Shown here: one piece after another, positions 45,200 to 57,688 of the stretch
How the letters are laid out: every line of letters begins with the position of its first letter
How positions within the stretch are numbered: the first letter of the stretch is position 1
Source of the DNA: Urophycis tenuis
Lineage: Eukaryota; Chordata; Actinopteri; Gadiformes; Phycidae
NCBI GenBank assembly: GCA_036785325.1
Contig: JAXIVH010000002.1
Span: 9,392,703 to 9,456,702 of the forward strand
Direction of reading: 5' to 3'
DNA: 64,000 nucleotides
Translations under genes and position numbers: made by a program
Notes under the pieces: model-generated
What the model was told of the DNA's origin: nothing
Database searches by the model: none
What the model saw: the letters and a program-made list of their open reading frames with translations, nothing else

Positions 45200-46760
45200 A
45201 CAAATCAAGATTACATGACCACTCATTCCCCCCCCCCCCCCCCAAAAAAAAAAAAATCCGACAGAGTTGAGTCGGTCCAAAAGAATGCGCAAAATATCAA
45301 AATGTCAGCTAGTCAGAAAATGTATTGAAAATGGACAGACATCGACTGAGTGGTTCTAAAAAAAGGAAGTTGAAGAAAGTGACTCGAGACGTCTTGCCAC
45401 GCTTCAAAATGTCCCAGTGATTTAACGTTTTTTTTGTGAGAACAACTTCAGGACAAATTGCTGTCACTAGCAGCGCCGAAGCTATGTAGTTGGACAAATG
45501 TAGTCCCAATGTAGTCAGTAAATTACATATGAGAAATCTCCTTGACTATGCTTTTTTTTTTACCTCACAGGGTAAAAAAAAGTGATGTAAAGTGAGGTAA
45601 AGTGCCCAGTGCACCACATTGTCTTTAAACACTATGGTAGTATAATGCAGTATAGTATTTGTATTCATGGATGTGTTTGTTTCATTATCAGTACTAGGGG
45701 GTCTCGGGTTGCCGTTGGGGGGGGTCTACCAAGAGCCCTGAGATCTGACCCTTCACACTGGGGTTCCCTCTGTCACCGTGGAAACAGGCATGCATACACA
45801 GTGCCTGTTCAACGTGACAGAGCTGCTTAATCAAAGCACAAACGGCAGCAGAAGTTAGGTTTTTTTGGACTCGCCAGATTCCCTGATCACCAAAGGGAAG
45901 TACTGGTCAGTACTGATCAGTGCTAGTCAGTACTGGTCAGTACTAGTCAGGCATGATTCTGCGGAAACTGGTGTGCATGCTCAAGCTCTTTGACCAGATT
46001 TGGCCATGAGGTGATGTTTGGCGTAGCCAGGAGTAGTTTCAGGGCTTGCATTTGCCAGTTCCCCAAGGAGGAGAGGAAGAGGAGGAGGAGGAGGGGGGGG
46101 GGGGGGGGGGGGGGGGGGCGGAGGTTCTGGGCAGCACACTGTGTCTAAAATAGCTCCCATTGTCCAGTGAGCTGGCAAAGTGAATAACCCCATGGGAGGG
46201 GGGAGGCAAGGTCATCCATTGTTCGGGTTATTTGTCCCACCCCCCCCTCCCACACACACACACACACACACACACCCTCACCCTCTCCTCTTCCCCTCCC
46301 CCCCGTGCGGTGCTTGTGGGCTACGTGTCGGAGGAGAAGATGGGCCCTGCTCCCGTCGTGCCCCCGCCCTGTGGGCCTCGCTGGGCCGAGAAGCTGCCAA
46401 CTGTTGAACGCCCTTTCCCAAGAACACACACAGACACACGTTCTCACACACAAGCACGCAGACACACAGCGCTGCGTGGTCTCCACCAGACCCCCCCTCC
46501 CTCCCCGAGGAAGCAGATAAGGGTTGTAGCTTTCAGCAGTCATGGTGCTGATTTCCTTACCCTGAACGGAGGTAAACAAAGTAGCTATGGCGTTCTGAAG
46601 TCAACGTTACGGGTTTGCGTCGATCCTACTCAGAACTTCAGCCGACCCGTTTCTCTGTGGGGAGGAGAAGCCGACAGCCATTCCCTCTCCCATGCTGACC
46701 ATGTTCTGTGTTTGAGGGGAGGGGCTTTTCACAGACGTTTCTTTGTCAATGTATTGGTGA

Positions 46761-46800
<40 letters not shown>

Positions 46801-47450
46801 CAATGTGTTGTGTTCAGCTCTACAATTAAATAAGATTTAACCCATTTTAAATGGTGAACAACCATTTGTTCACCATTACTATTTCACGGATGGTGTTTGT
46901 TTTGTTGTAAATGACCCGCCCAGGGAAAGGCTGTGTGTGGGACACGGTGCACTAGCTTGGTGGTAGCCCACCGTAGTAAGCCAGCTCAATGTTGAAATAT
47001 CATAGCAATATATTAGGTGTCCACTGGATTACTGTTGTGTGTGTGCCCCCGTACGTTCGTGGGTAAAGGGGATATCACGCCATGCATTGACATGTGGCCT
47101 CGTCGAATGTAACAGACCGTTACCTTGAATAAACCTATGTGTTTCTCTGGGTTTGAACAATTGTTGGAACCATTTGGGATAATGTTACTACACAACTCAC
47201 CAAAATATATAACAAAGGTCTAATCTTTTTTTTGGATATTTTAATGCGGAAATGTTAGCTATAGTACCTTTTAAGTGTAACCCAAACCCTATATTAGATA
47301 CCGCACATACTGTAGCTAAATAATCCCTGCAAATATTCCTACGGATTGTAATTTTGGACACACAAGTCTAGGACTGGGACACAAATCTGATGTACACTAG
47401 CATAAAGAAGTACACAGTATCAGTCGAAGTCAGAAAGTGTATCTGGAGTC
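44585..47450. other. Repeat-rich intergenic region
   Basis: No exon is recognised. 44585-44935 is GC-rich. About 44940-45000 resembles a fish transposon end (AGGGCCGGATTATCC). Tracts: G run 45010-45030, (AAT)n 45130-45189, a 15-bp AGTACTGGTC-type tandem at 45899-45950, G run 46093-46118, (CA)n 46251-46275 and (GA)n 46761-46798. Open frames such as 46232-46840 run through these repeats and are not credible genes. Confidence 0.5.
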
Positions 47451-47455
47451 TACAG

Positions 47456-48037
47456 TTTATTCAAACAAAAAAGTACCAAGGCAATGCCACACTTTATTAA
47501 AGTATCTGTGTAATGAAACAGAATGACATCAGTGCCTCACACACTCTTGGGCTACAGGTTGCCTACATGTCCGTTTGTCCATGACAATTACTCTTCTACA
47601 CACATTTGAAACATGCACAAAGGGCGGGGCGGTTGATTATAACGGGCTAATTCACTGCTAGGACTGCTGGACTGGTGTTATTTACTCAGAGACAGCGGAG
47701 CCTTACCATGACACCACCCCACTGCACTCATTGATTTCCAGCCCTCATCTCATTTAGATTATGCTGCAATCAATAAGACAAATTCTCAAAGGTCACCCTT
47801 TGTTCTGTCCATAGGTCATTCACCCTTAGTAGCAATGTTAAACATTCTTTGGTTTGGCCCGCATCAAAGACAGAACGATACTAGCCTCAGGAAATTAGTC
47901 AATTTCTTAGCCTCATCACGGTTAAATTGCCTGAGCGATGGCAAATGTTTATGGGGACGGCAGCACTTAGCAGCAATATGTATTCACACACTGCAATCGC
48001 ACTGCATATCCTCAATGCTACAGGATCCACTGTATGC
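47456..48037 (-). terminator. nes 3' UTR with two candidate poly(A) signals
   Basis: Downstream of the nestin stop (minus strand) are AATAAA hexamers at 47493-47498 and 47456-47461. Either would give a 3' UTR of roughly 0.55-0.6 kb. No transcript data are available. Confidence 0.5.
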
Positions 48038-51000
48038 CTACTCCTCCCCAGAGGACCAGGAATGGCCCTCTTCTTCAGAATCCTCTGAATGGGTCAGACC
48101 CTCCTCAGCAGCATCTGTGCATTCATAGAGCTCCCTCTCTGATGACCTCTGCTGAAACTCTTCCTTAGTAACGTGGACCGTAGATGAGCCCCCTTCCAAC
48201 CTTGAGTCCCCCATGGCTGCATGTTGGTTGTCTAAATGTCCCATTACCAGGTCGCCACCTAGGCTGCGGTTCTGATTAAGTTCCCCGGTGGCTTCGGGAT
48301 AGGAAGGTGTCGGTTGATAGTTGGCACCCGCCAACACTGAAGAACTCCAGAAATCGGCTTTGACGTCTGAGCTGAGGAAACTCTGAAGGTCTTTTTCGTT
48401 ATAATTTGTCTTTATAGATTCTGTTGAGCTCTTGACCTGAAGAATATCCCTCTTATCTTGCACGGTGTCAGGGAAATCAACATTGCATTCAGTTGTAACT
48501 TCCACATTCTCACACCTTTCACCCGCTGATAGCTGCCCAATTGTTTCACTAGCGTGGATTGGGCTCCCTAGAACTTCCCATTTCATTGTGTGCACAGCTT
48601 CCGAACAAACCTGTTGTTCTGTATTCAGATCGACAGAATGCTTTGGAGGGATTTCCAATTTCTCTGCAGTTTCAGCCTTGTGTAGCTCATGATAGACAGT
48701 GGCTTCTAACAAGGCATCTTGAAGGTCTGGAGATCCCAGCTCTGTGGAGATGGGTCGGCGGTATGGGCTAACATTAGGGGACTCATCTTCTGAGCTGTTA
48801 GATTGCTCCATATGGCAGTCGGCAATGTTCTCCTGGCCATCAAACCGACCATGAAAGTCAATGGAGACATTAGACGATTCATCATCTATTAAATCAGCAT
48901 GTGAAACCATGGGCACATTTTGATCGTTGTTTTCTGCCTTGATCTCCGGAGCATTTCTGGCTTCCTCTTTCTCAACGTAATGTTTGTCATCAGGGAGCAG
49001 CTGCTCATTTGGCCTATCGATTGGGGCGTTGGTGGAAATATGTTCCTGGTGTGCCTTCATGCTAGGCTCTACACAGATAAACATTTCCTCTCCTATTGTC
49101 TCCCCTGCCCCTTGTGGTGTGGTTTCCTGGATAGCTGTGGCTAGCTCGCTCTTGCTAGCCTGACGCTGTGCAAAGTGTGCACTATATGTGGATGTGGACA
49201 AGCCCTCTAACTCTAGCTCTACTAGTCTGTCTACATCCTCTAAATCTTCACTGTGATCTACATTCACATCTGAGTACATCTTGGGTATCTCCAACTGGGT
49301 GAGGTCTTCTGTCTGCTCATCTGAATGCCCTCGGTCAACTTTCATCAGCATTTGCATTTTCTCAGTTTCACAATGTAATGCCGTTGCAACACACTCCTTT
49401 GTAACCATATCCTGGTTCTCACTGTGAATATAGTTTATGTCATGGCCCACTTCCTCTGCCTCCTCTTCTGTCTCTTCGCACAAATCCTCCATGGTTCCAA
49501 ATTTCTTTGACTTGCTGTCACTCCAGGTTCCACCTCCTGTTCCTCCGGCCTCCATCTTGTCTTCACCATCACTCGACTCAAGCTCATCGCAGTGTGAGGC
49601 CTGCGTGTCTCCGTCAGTCTCGTCGCTCTTGTACCGGATCAGGGGCCTTGTGTCGGCCAACGTATTGTCCTGGGCGTAGTGGTCACTCTCCAGCTCCGTC
49701 CTCCATGATACAGACACATTCTGGGAGTCATCATCCGCTTCATCTTCTTCATCATCGTTTACATTTTCTTGCCCTTGCTCCAAAAGTGTGATTCGATCTT
49801 GATTGTTGTCACGTAATTGTGTCCCGGTGGGTGAAACAATCAAGCTTGAATGAACATGTTCCTCCGTAAAGGCTACTTCATTCTCTTTTGTCACTTCTTG
49901 CTGTACTGGCTCGCTTGCTGACATGTCTTCTGGTTCTGCAGGTCGGGTATCCATTTTCAAGCTGTGTTCTTTCTTCACCTCCACTTTCCTCTCTATGACA
50001 CTGTCCCAGGTGTCCATCTCTTCTCCGTCAGGGTACAGCTTATCTTCTACCTCGCTCTGAACCTTGTGGAGCGGTGACCTATCGGCATGGATGTCTGAGG
50101 CATTCTCCTCTTGGTTGAAAGCCGCCTGGTCGAAGATACTTTCCCCGGGCTCTCCTTCAGAAGCTAGGTCACTTGTGTAGGAGTCAACTGTTGGCTCGAG
50201 CACCGCTTCAGTCTCGGAGTCCGAGGTATCCCCTGATGCCTTCCCTGGCTGCATCCATGCATCAAACGGAGTGTGAAGTACATATGTTTCCTTCTCCTCC
50301 GCAGGCACGTCAAAATCCACATTCTTCACAGATTCATCAGACAAAGGGGCAGATCTCTCTTCCGCGGATACAGGGAGTGCCGCTGTTGCTTTGTTGGGAA
50401 TTTGCTGCTGCCCTACCTCAATATTGACAGTGGGTTCAAAACGGTTAAATCCAGACTCCACCTTGCAACGGGTCATCGATTCCATGACGGGACTCTCCGG
50501 GGTTGGCTCATTAACCACATTTCTCCAGTCCTCCTCACGTTGGGCATCTGCCTCTGGGTGTTTCTCATACGTACCGCTCACCAAAGATTCTTCCAGAGCC
50601 TCGGTCTCGTTGGGAGGAGACAGGGGCTCGGCGTAGGTCACTTCCTCGTGCACCTCCTGGGGTCGGAAGTTCTCCTCTGTGCCATTCTGCTGTATCTTTG
50701 GATACGAGGTCACCCTTGTGACACGCTTCTCTGCGTTTCCACCGTCGACCAGATCCCCGGCCGAAGATGTCATGCGCTTTGGGGGGGTTCTATTGCACAT
50801 GGTGGGTTTGGGCGACCGCAGGGACGTTGCGGTGGACGCAGGGGATCTGAATTCATTGTACAGTCCATTGATGATAGATGAACGCTGACCGGACGCGTGC
50901 CTGGAGCCAGACACCTGTGCGCGGTAATTGCTCCGCATGCCTTTTTGACCTGAAGTTACATAAGCAAACAAAGCAAACATAGATTTGGGTTTAAAACATA

Positions 51001-51421
51001 TACCTATCATAGAAATTAAAAGTTAATGTCACCACAGCCATCTGTTCATCAGCTCATTTAGTTTAGACTTAAACAGACTCCTTTGACGACAGAGCTGTAT
51101 TTCCATAGGCGCTTACCCTACGACACAGTTCCCCTTTTTTTCTCCTCATAGTGATAGCAGCATTGAAACAGGACCCTCCCGAAGGACTTGGAGTCTGTGG
51201 TCCCAACGCAGGCAGACACTAATGGCCAGATATTGATCCTGACTTCCTCTCCTCCCATGAGTTACCAGAGCCATATGGCCCCAGTAATGATCGGGGACTC
51301 TCTTAGGTGGCTTACATTACTGATGCAAAAGTGCTTGGCTCAGCCCAGCCCCTCCTTACCCTCTCCCCCGCCCTCCCCTTACAACCCATCTGTATCCCAA
51401 CCAAGACCCCCAGCTCCTCCA

Positions 51422-51452
<31 letters not shown>

Positions 51453-53010
51453 CACGCATACGCACACGCACACGCACATGCACACACTGACAAACTATAC
51501 TTGCCCATCATGTCTTGATGAACATTGATGGAGGGGTTTTTCATCATCAGAGACATGATGCAGTAAGAGTGTTTTATACTTACTCAAGCTTTTACATATT
51601 ACACAGCAAGAGAGCCAAGATCTGGCCTGAGCCCCTTAAACACTGTCAGACCAAGTCATGTTGTCAAGGTACTGGTGCTGTCGTTTGGCATCGGCTGCTG
51701 TTAATTACCTGTGATGTAAACGTTTCTGGGTGCTTTCCCTGAAGGTGTGCGTCCTTTGAGGCTCTCATTGTCCAGTAGAGCTCTGGAAAATAAACAGACA
51801 GGAATTCCTCACATCCCACATATCAAGCTTAGTCACTTATTTAGTCACTTTATTTAGTACTGCCATGGGAACTATACGTATTGCTGTATATTATATATAC
51901 CTACGTAGTTACTGTAGCGGTACGACGCACTACCTCATCTTATTCCATTACACATTCACTGAGATATATTTATATATTTATTAGTTTCTATTATAGTTTG
52001 TACGGGTATATTAGCTTACACTTAAGTTGAGTAAGTTAAGTATATGCTAATATAACAAAATGTTAGGCTAGTTGGTTTTTATTTATTTAGTTAGTAGGTA
52101 GTTAGTTAGTTGGTTTATAAGTTACTCTAGTTTATTGTTATATTGTTGTTAATTGTTTTAGGTATATTTTTATATTAGGGTATATTTTATTTTATATTAT
52201 TTTATTTTAGGTATATTTTATTTTGTGTATATTTCTCTTCCTTCTGTTTTGATCTGTTGCAAAATAATTTCCCTCGGGATGAATAAAGTCTCTTGAATCT
52301 TGAATCTTGAAGCTAGAGAGTATTTATATATATATGTTGTATAAATGATGCAGGATTCCTCTGGCTGACTAGCCTGGCTGACGCGTCCACATCTCGATGA
52401 GATGGTGGTCTGGGAACTAGGTGTGCATTTTCTCGTATTTGAGGCGTGGTTTACGAATGCCTAGAACCGTTTATTGGGCGCTACGAATGTCTATCAAATG
52501 GCGTCTGGTTCTTCACATGCTGCTTTGCGCGCGATTCATAGCCAATTGCTACTAAAAATTAGCTACTAAAATTAAATTAATTGCTACAAAAGCTACTTAA
52601 TACACTTTCTAAGGCTGCATCGAACGGTAACGTTGTGTCCGCTGCCATGTTGGATTAACACGCTACAAGCTTCGGTGTCGCGCATAGACGTCTTCATCGT
52701 CTTGCTGCCCCCCCGTTCTGTGATTGGTTCCCTAACTCAGGGGAAAATAAGGGCGGTGGTTTCCAGACTGTCTTTGCAGTGAGAATGAAATCGCGCTCAA
52801 AGCAGCATGGGAATTCCCAGGCTACTGGCTGACCACAACGAGCAGTGTGAATTTTGCGACAAAAGTGGGCGTGGCCTACGACCTGTCGTTATGGAAATAA
52901 TGACCATCGCTATCAACCAGCCATCTTCAGGGCACACATGACTCAGCCATCAAAATGTAGATGCCACCGCAGAAGCAGAAGCACAAACACACTGTGTCTG
53001 CTTCCAAGTG

Positions 53011-53063
<53 letters not shown>

Positions 53064-54094
53064 ATAAAGAAGTTGATGTGCACACTGCACACGCTCCAAT
53101 GAATACATTACATGCAATCTAATATTGTAAACTGCCCATGCGGCACAAATATTATTATATTATTAATTATATTATTATTATATTATTAATATTTTATTCT
53201 ATAGAGATGTGGCGCGTGCCCATGGTCATTCTGTTCAGATCCCAACCTGATCTGTCGGGAATTCCCACGACCAGTATGTATGAACACATCTTCAAAAATA
53301 GAAACCACCACTGTCATTTCAGCTGTTCCATTATGCAATGTCATCATTTATTGTTGAATTTATTTTCGGACAAGCTCAAATCAGATTAGATTAGATGGGG
53401 TGGTGGGGATATAATTGTGGAACATGAACTCTAAACTGTCTAAACTGGACTAAACTGTCCAAAGGTTCCTGTAAATGTTTCACATCAACATAGTGTGTTT
53501 CTTCCATAGAGTAGCTTGAAACAGGACAAATGAAAAATAACTTGTGGTTGTTTGTTTCTGGCCTAGGCTTTGTGCCGTCTGCCCCAGAGAGGGCTGCTCT
53601 CATTCTACAGGTGAAATCCAGGAGGTCCTGTCTCATACTACACATGAAGTCAGATCTAGAAAGAGGGCTGGTCTCATACTACACATGAAGTCAGATCTAG
53701 AAAGAGGGCTGGTCTCATACTTCAGATAAAGACAGATCTAGAAAGAGGGCTGGTCTCATACTACAGATGAAGACAGATCTACAAAGAGGGCTGGTCTTAT
53801 ACTACACATGAAGACAGATCTAGAAAGAGGGCTGGTCTCATACTACACATGAAGACAGATCTAGAAAGAGGGCTGGTCTCATACTACACATGAAGACAGA
53901 TCTAGAAAGAGGGCTGGTCTTATACTACACATGAAGACAGATCTAGAAAGAGGGCTGGTCTCATACTACACATGAAGACAGATCTAGAAAGAGGGCTGGT
54001 CTCATACATCGTCGAGATCGGGGGGGGGTGGGCAGAAGATAGGAGAGCCTGAGTCTCTTCCCTGAGGAACATCTTGAGGAGACAGCATTTGCAT

Positions 54095-54138
<44 letters not shown>

Positions 54139-55932
54139 GTGACAGCTGATACAGTACCTGTAGGTGGTCACCTCCAGAACCAGGTCTGCCTTGTGCTGCA
54201 ACAGACACTGACTGTCTTCAAGCAGGCTGTCCATCTGCTCCCCCAGCTCACCCTTCTCCCACTCCAGCTCTTGCAGGTGCCCCTGCCAGACAGGAAGCCA
54301 GACCGGAACCAGTGAACAGGAAGTGTTTAGAATGGAGAGCATTGTAACCTCATAGCTATCCAGTAATGAGCCGCACCGTAACCACCACAGGAATAGCTGG
54401 TGGAAGCTGGGCAAGTTCTACTAATCAGTCAGTCAGAAAGATGTTTATTGTAAAGTAGATTTGCACATACAAGGAATTTGACTTGGTGGTTAATCCACTT
54501 CCAATCAGTGTTATTGTGTTCACCCTGGATTAGACATAGAGCTTTGCCAAGGGTTTTGCTGTCACTCCCGTTGCAACGACAATAAAACAATCCTGATGAA
54601 ATGCAGAATCATATCTCAGGAATGGCAAGGTCTTCCTAGAGTCTACAGACCTCGTTGGGCCCGATGATCAAAGTGGGGTGTGAGTCTCTGAATGCTTTTT
54701 CATGGCAAGTCGTTGCCAGTCAGCACAACACCACATTCTAGTTGAAAGAAGTCAACCGCAGGACTAATTCCTGAGAAATACCTCCCCCCCTTCTCCCTTT
54801 CAGACCCCACATGTTCTCATGACATCAGAATATTAAGTGAGTGCCTTGACAGGAACAAAAGTCCTATTTCAGTAGCATTTAGAATGCACTTCAAACACTG
54901 CCTTAGAGTCCAGCAGTAAAAATCAATTGAAGTAAAAACGTTTTTTTTTTAAGTAACGAAATAGAAGACAAAGAAAAGAAATCGTCTGATGTATGAAGAG
55001 TGAACAAAGCGGTCAATTTGATGAACTATTTTTCACATGATAAATGACGTACATTTTAAACACAAATAACAGAAGAGAGTATATAAGACTCTTACTTGGA
55101 GGAGCTGGAGCTCTTGGTGGTGTGTGTCTTTCTGCTGGGACATGTTCCTCTCCAGACCAGCCATTACCTCTAGGGCCACAGCCAGCTCCGTCTCCAGAAC
55201 ACGGAGCCTCTGCTGGCTCTGGCTCTTCTCCTGCCCAACCTGGGCCAGCTGGACCCTGGCCTGGTCCAGAGACTCCTCCAGCTGGGACACCTGGCTCTGG
55301 TAGGCGTCGTCCACCTCTGCCCAGGCCTGGGAGGCCCTGGTGGAGTATTCCTGCCCCAACTCCAGGAGGGTGGGAACCTCCCTGCCCGGGCCAGGGAACA
55401 GAGCAGACACATTGGCTCTGGACGAGCTCATCGAGGCCTCCAGATGTTCCACATCCTCACGGTGGCTTTGAATCAGAATGTGAATCTCCTGCTCCAGCTG
55501 GTCGACCTTCTCACAAAGCCACGCGTGGGCCCTCTGCTCCTCCTCCAACTCCCGTGCGCTGTCCTTCAGGTGAGCCTGGATCTCCAGCTGGGCCTCGGCC
55601 ACCCGCCGCCGCTGCTGCCCAAGGTCCTGGAGCTCCTGGGCCAGACAGCCCGCCTCCAGCTCCACGCGGTCCCGTTCCCTGGAGGCCGCCTCCACCTCCG
55701 CCCTCACCCTCCCCAGCTCTTTGTCCAGGCCGGTCCGGCTCCAACGCGCCTCCTGCTGGCTCCGTCTCAGGCCCTCGATCTCCCTGCGGAGCTGCTGGTT
55801 CTCCCCCTCCAGCCGCTGGACTCGGCCCAGGTAGGTCTCCAGTCGTCGGTTCAGGCCCAGCATCTGGGGCCCCTGGCCTCCCCGGGGCTGCCCGCCGCGC
55901 CGGTGGGGCTGAGACGCTGGGTGACGCTCCAT
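48038..55932 (-). CDS. nes: Nestin, type VI intermediate filament protein (4 exons, 1315 aa)
   Basis: Exons: 55096-55932, 54158-54282 (125 bp), 51709-51782 and 48038-50949. All have GT/AG borders; the sum of 3948 nt is in frame. The ATG at 55932 (MERHPASQ) is chosen because the upstream open frame starts with TTG. Nestin is a neural and muscle progenitor filament protein that co-assembles with vimentin-type partners. Evidence: the short head leads into coil 1A (GLNRRLETYLGRVQRLE, residues about 26-42), a heptad-rich rod fills exon 1, and the helix-termination motif is split across exons 2 and 3 (TTYR-ALLDNES, residues about 318-328). The tail of about 970 residues is acidic and lies in one large exon. 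The C-terminus SWSSGEE resembles the mammalian ending SWSSGED. The short head and giant tail exon are typical of nestin. It is shorter than human nestin (about 1620 aa), and the internal tail repeats of mammals are not obvious. Confidence 0.93.
51880..52312 (+). mobile_element. LINE-type 3' end in nes intron 3
   Basis: AT-rich sequence ending ATTTCCCTCGGGATGAATAA followed by the short tandem TTGAATC, the usual 3' end of fish L2/RTE-like LINE copies. It lies in intron 3 (50950-51708 carries exon-proximal sequence) or, depending on numbering, just upstream of exon 3 on the minus strand. No coding part remains. Confidence 0.5.
52373..52823. mobile_element. MITE in nes intron 2
   Basis: Starts TAGCCTGG and ends CCAGGCTA. 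The interior includes CTGCTTTGCGCGCGATTC and, inverted, a similar segment near 52790-52815, suggesting longer imperfect inverted ends. Non-coding. Superfamily is not assigned. Confidence 0.5.
53013..53058. repeat. (CT)n microsatellite in nes intron 2
   Basis: A pure CT tract of about 46 bp. Confidence 0.95.
53606..54007. repeat. 41-bp minisatellite in nes intron 2, about 9-10 copies
   Basis: Units contain CTCATACTACACATGAAGAC followed by AGATCTAGAAAGAGGGCTGGT, with a few substitutions (AAGTC/AAGAC, CTTCAGATAA). The array begins about 150 bp inside the intron from nes exon 2. It is not a CRISPR array: the copies are directly adjacent with no spacers. Confidence 0.9.
54097..54140. repeat. (GT)n microsatellite beside the nes exon 2 donor
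   Basis: The CA tract on the coding strand begins about 16 bp after the exon 2 splice donor (GT at 54156-54157). Confidence 0.9.
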
Positions 55933-56088
55933 GCTACGCCCGAGACACAAGCCTTAATTTAAGAGCACCGATTAGACGAAAGCAGACAACAGATCACATT
56001 CAACGTCTACCTCCTCTTCTATCCGTCGATCCCGGGCCCAGGCATAAGCGTGTCTGAATATAATGTGTCTGTCCGTCTGTCTATCTGT

Positions 56089-56142
<54 letters not shown>

Positions 56143-56522
56143 TGGTGTGCATGTGAGTGGCGAGAGGTCTAGCTCCTGCAAGGCGCGGCGGCTCCTGTGG
56201 TGTGACTGCCAGGGAGAGGCTGTGTTTTCATAGGGCGCTTAAAGAAGGGGCTGGGAAGGCAAGAGGGGAGTGGTCCTTGTCTGGGTGGCCGGGGGAGGGG
56301 GCTAGAGAGAGCAGGGGAGAGAGGCACGTGGATAGCAAGAGCGATGTGGAAGGGATAGATGGATGGAATGAAGGGAGCTGCGGACCACAGATGGACACGT
56401 GCTAAATGGACATCAGAAAAAGCTGCGATGGGAGAGAAAAAGAGTGAGGGAGCAGGGGAAGGAGCCACGGAGTTACAGAGGATTCATCTAAAGAAGGAGA
56501 GGAATGAAGAGAGGGGGGAGAT

Positions 56523-56579
<57 letters not shown>

Positions 56580-57688
56580 AATGCAGAGAGGTGGGGAGAG
56601 AGGACAGTAGGAGAGAGAGAGAGAGAGAGAGGGGGGGGGGCGGGTAGAGAGGAGATTAGGACTGGAAAGGGACAGATGACGATGGAGGGAGATAATGAAG
56701 AGGGCAGGCAATGGCAGTGATGTCATTGTACAGTTTAACTCTTTGGCTGCTGGAGTGGGTGGGCAGCTGACTCTGGGAGGGGGGGGGGCCGAGATTCCCT
56801 TACTGGGGGTACGCAAGGCCCCCCAGAGTGGAACGCCACGGGTCTCACAAACATTGGTAAACAACCTTTTGTAAAATAAATATGCAATTATATTGATAAT
56901 GCTTGTAATACTTAAACTACATGTTAAGTCGTATGTCATTTTTGTATGTTCTAACGAAGAATAGTCTATGACCCCACCAAGTTCAGCTTGACAATACATC
57001 TAAATATGCATACAACTGCACGCATTGGAGAAATGATGGTTTGTGTGTTGAGTATACATTAAGAATACAGGCCAGGCCAAGATCGTACCAAAGCAATTCT
57101 ATTTCACTGGCTGTATTCTTGGAATTTTGCCTGTGTCGTGTTATTTATCGATATAGTGTAACTATAACTGTTCAGTGCTCCCTACCGATGAAAACTCTGA
57201 TCACCTTCTACTCATCTCCTAGTCTTCTTCGATTCATAAAATGACCACAGCATAGTTATAATGCAATTGTTGTGCATGTATTCTCTAGCCAAATGCGTTA
57301 CATTAAAGAAGCATCGTAGTGATATTCGTGCTGCTAAAAGTATTTTATTTCCGCCATCACTGCTTTAGGTTCTCATGATAATCATCAGAATAATAGATTA
57401 CCAGAGGATGTTGCAATACACCCACAGGTATGAGGTCATTTGCCAAAAATCAGCTTCCTCTATGAAAATAAGCTGCCATCTAGGCCCACAGTTCCCCTAT
57501 GCATTGGACCATGATGGAAAGTAGCCTCCCGAAGAGGAAGTAGGTGACTGTTGGCACATACTGTAGTTCCACACCACCGCTGTGCAAACTATTCAGTCCG
57601 CAGATGTTCATAGTGACAACTTCTGCTATTTTGGTTTCTTTCGGGTGCATAATGAGTCAATACTGCTGAAACGGACCCACTCTAAGTC
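55933..57688. other. Intergenic region between nes and CTLD-D (divergent promoters)
   Basis: The genes are divergently oriented, so this 1.75-kb stretch must hold both promoters or leaders. Visible tracts: (TG)n 56094-56134, (GA)n 56527-56578 and purine-rich sequence to 56700. I recognise no coding exon and no clear TATA box. Confidence 0.5.

Noticed and set aside
46232..46840. 202-aa frame with CA and GA repeat peptides
   Set aside because: It runs through microsatellites, with no recognisable domain or splice context.
50273..50881. 202-aa frame antisense to the nestin tail
   Set aside because: It lies wholly inside the large nes exon and looks like a shadow frame.
53606..54007. CRISPR-like appearance of the 41-bp repeats
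   Set aside because: Units are head-to-tail with no unique spacers, inside an intron of a vertebrate gene.
55044..56057. 337-aa Pro-rich frame antisense to nes exon 1
   Set aside because: It is the shadow of the GC-rich coiled-coil exon on the opposite strand, with no family resemblance.
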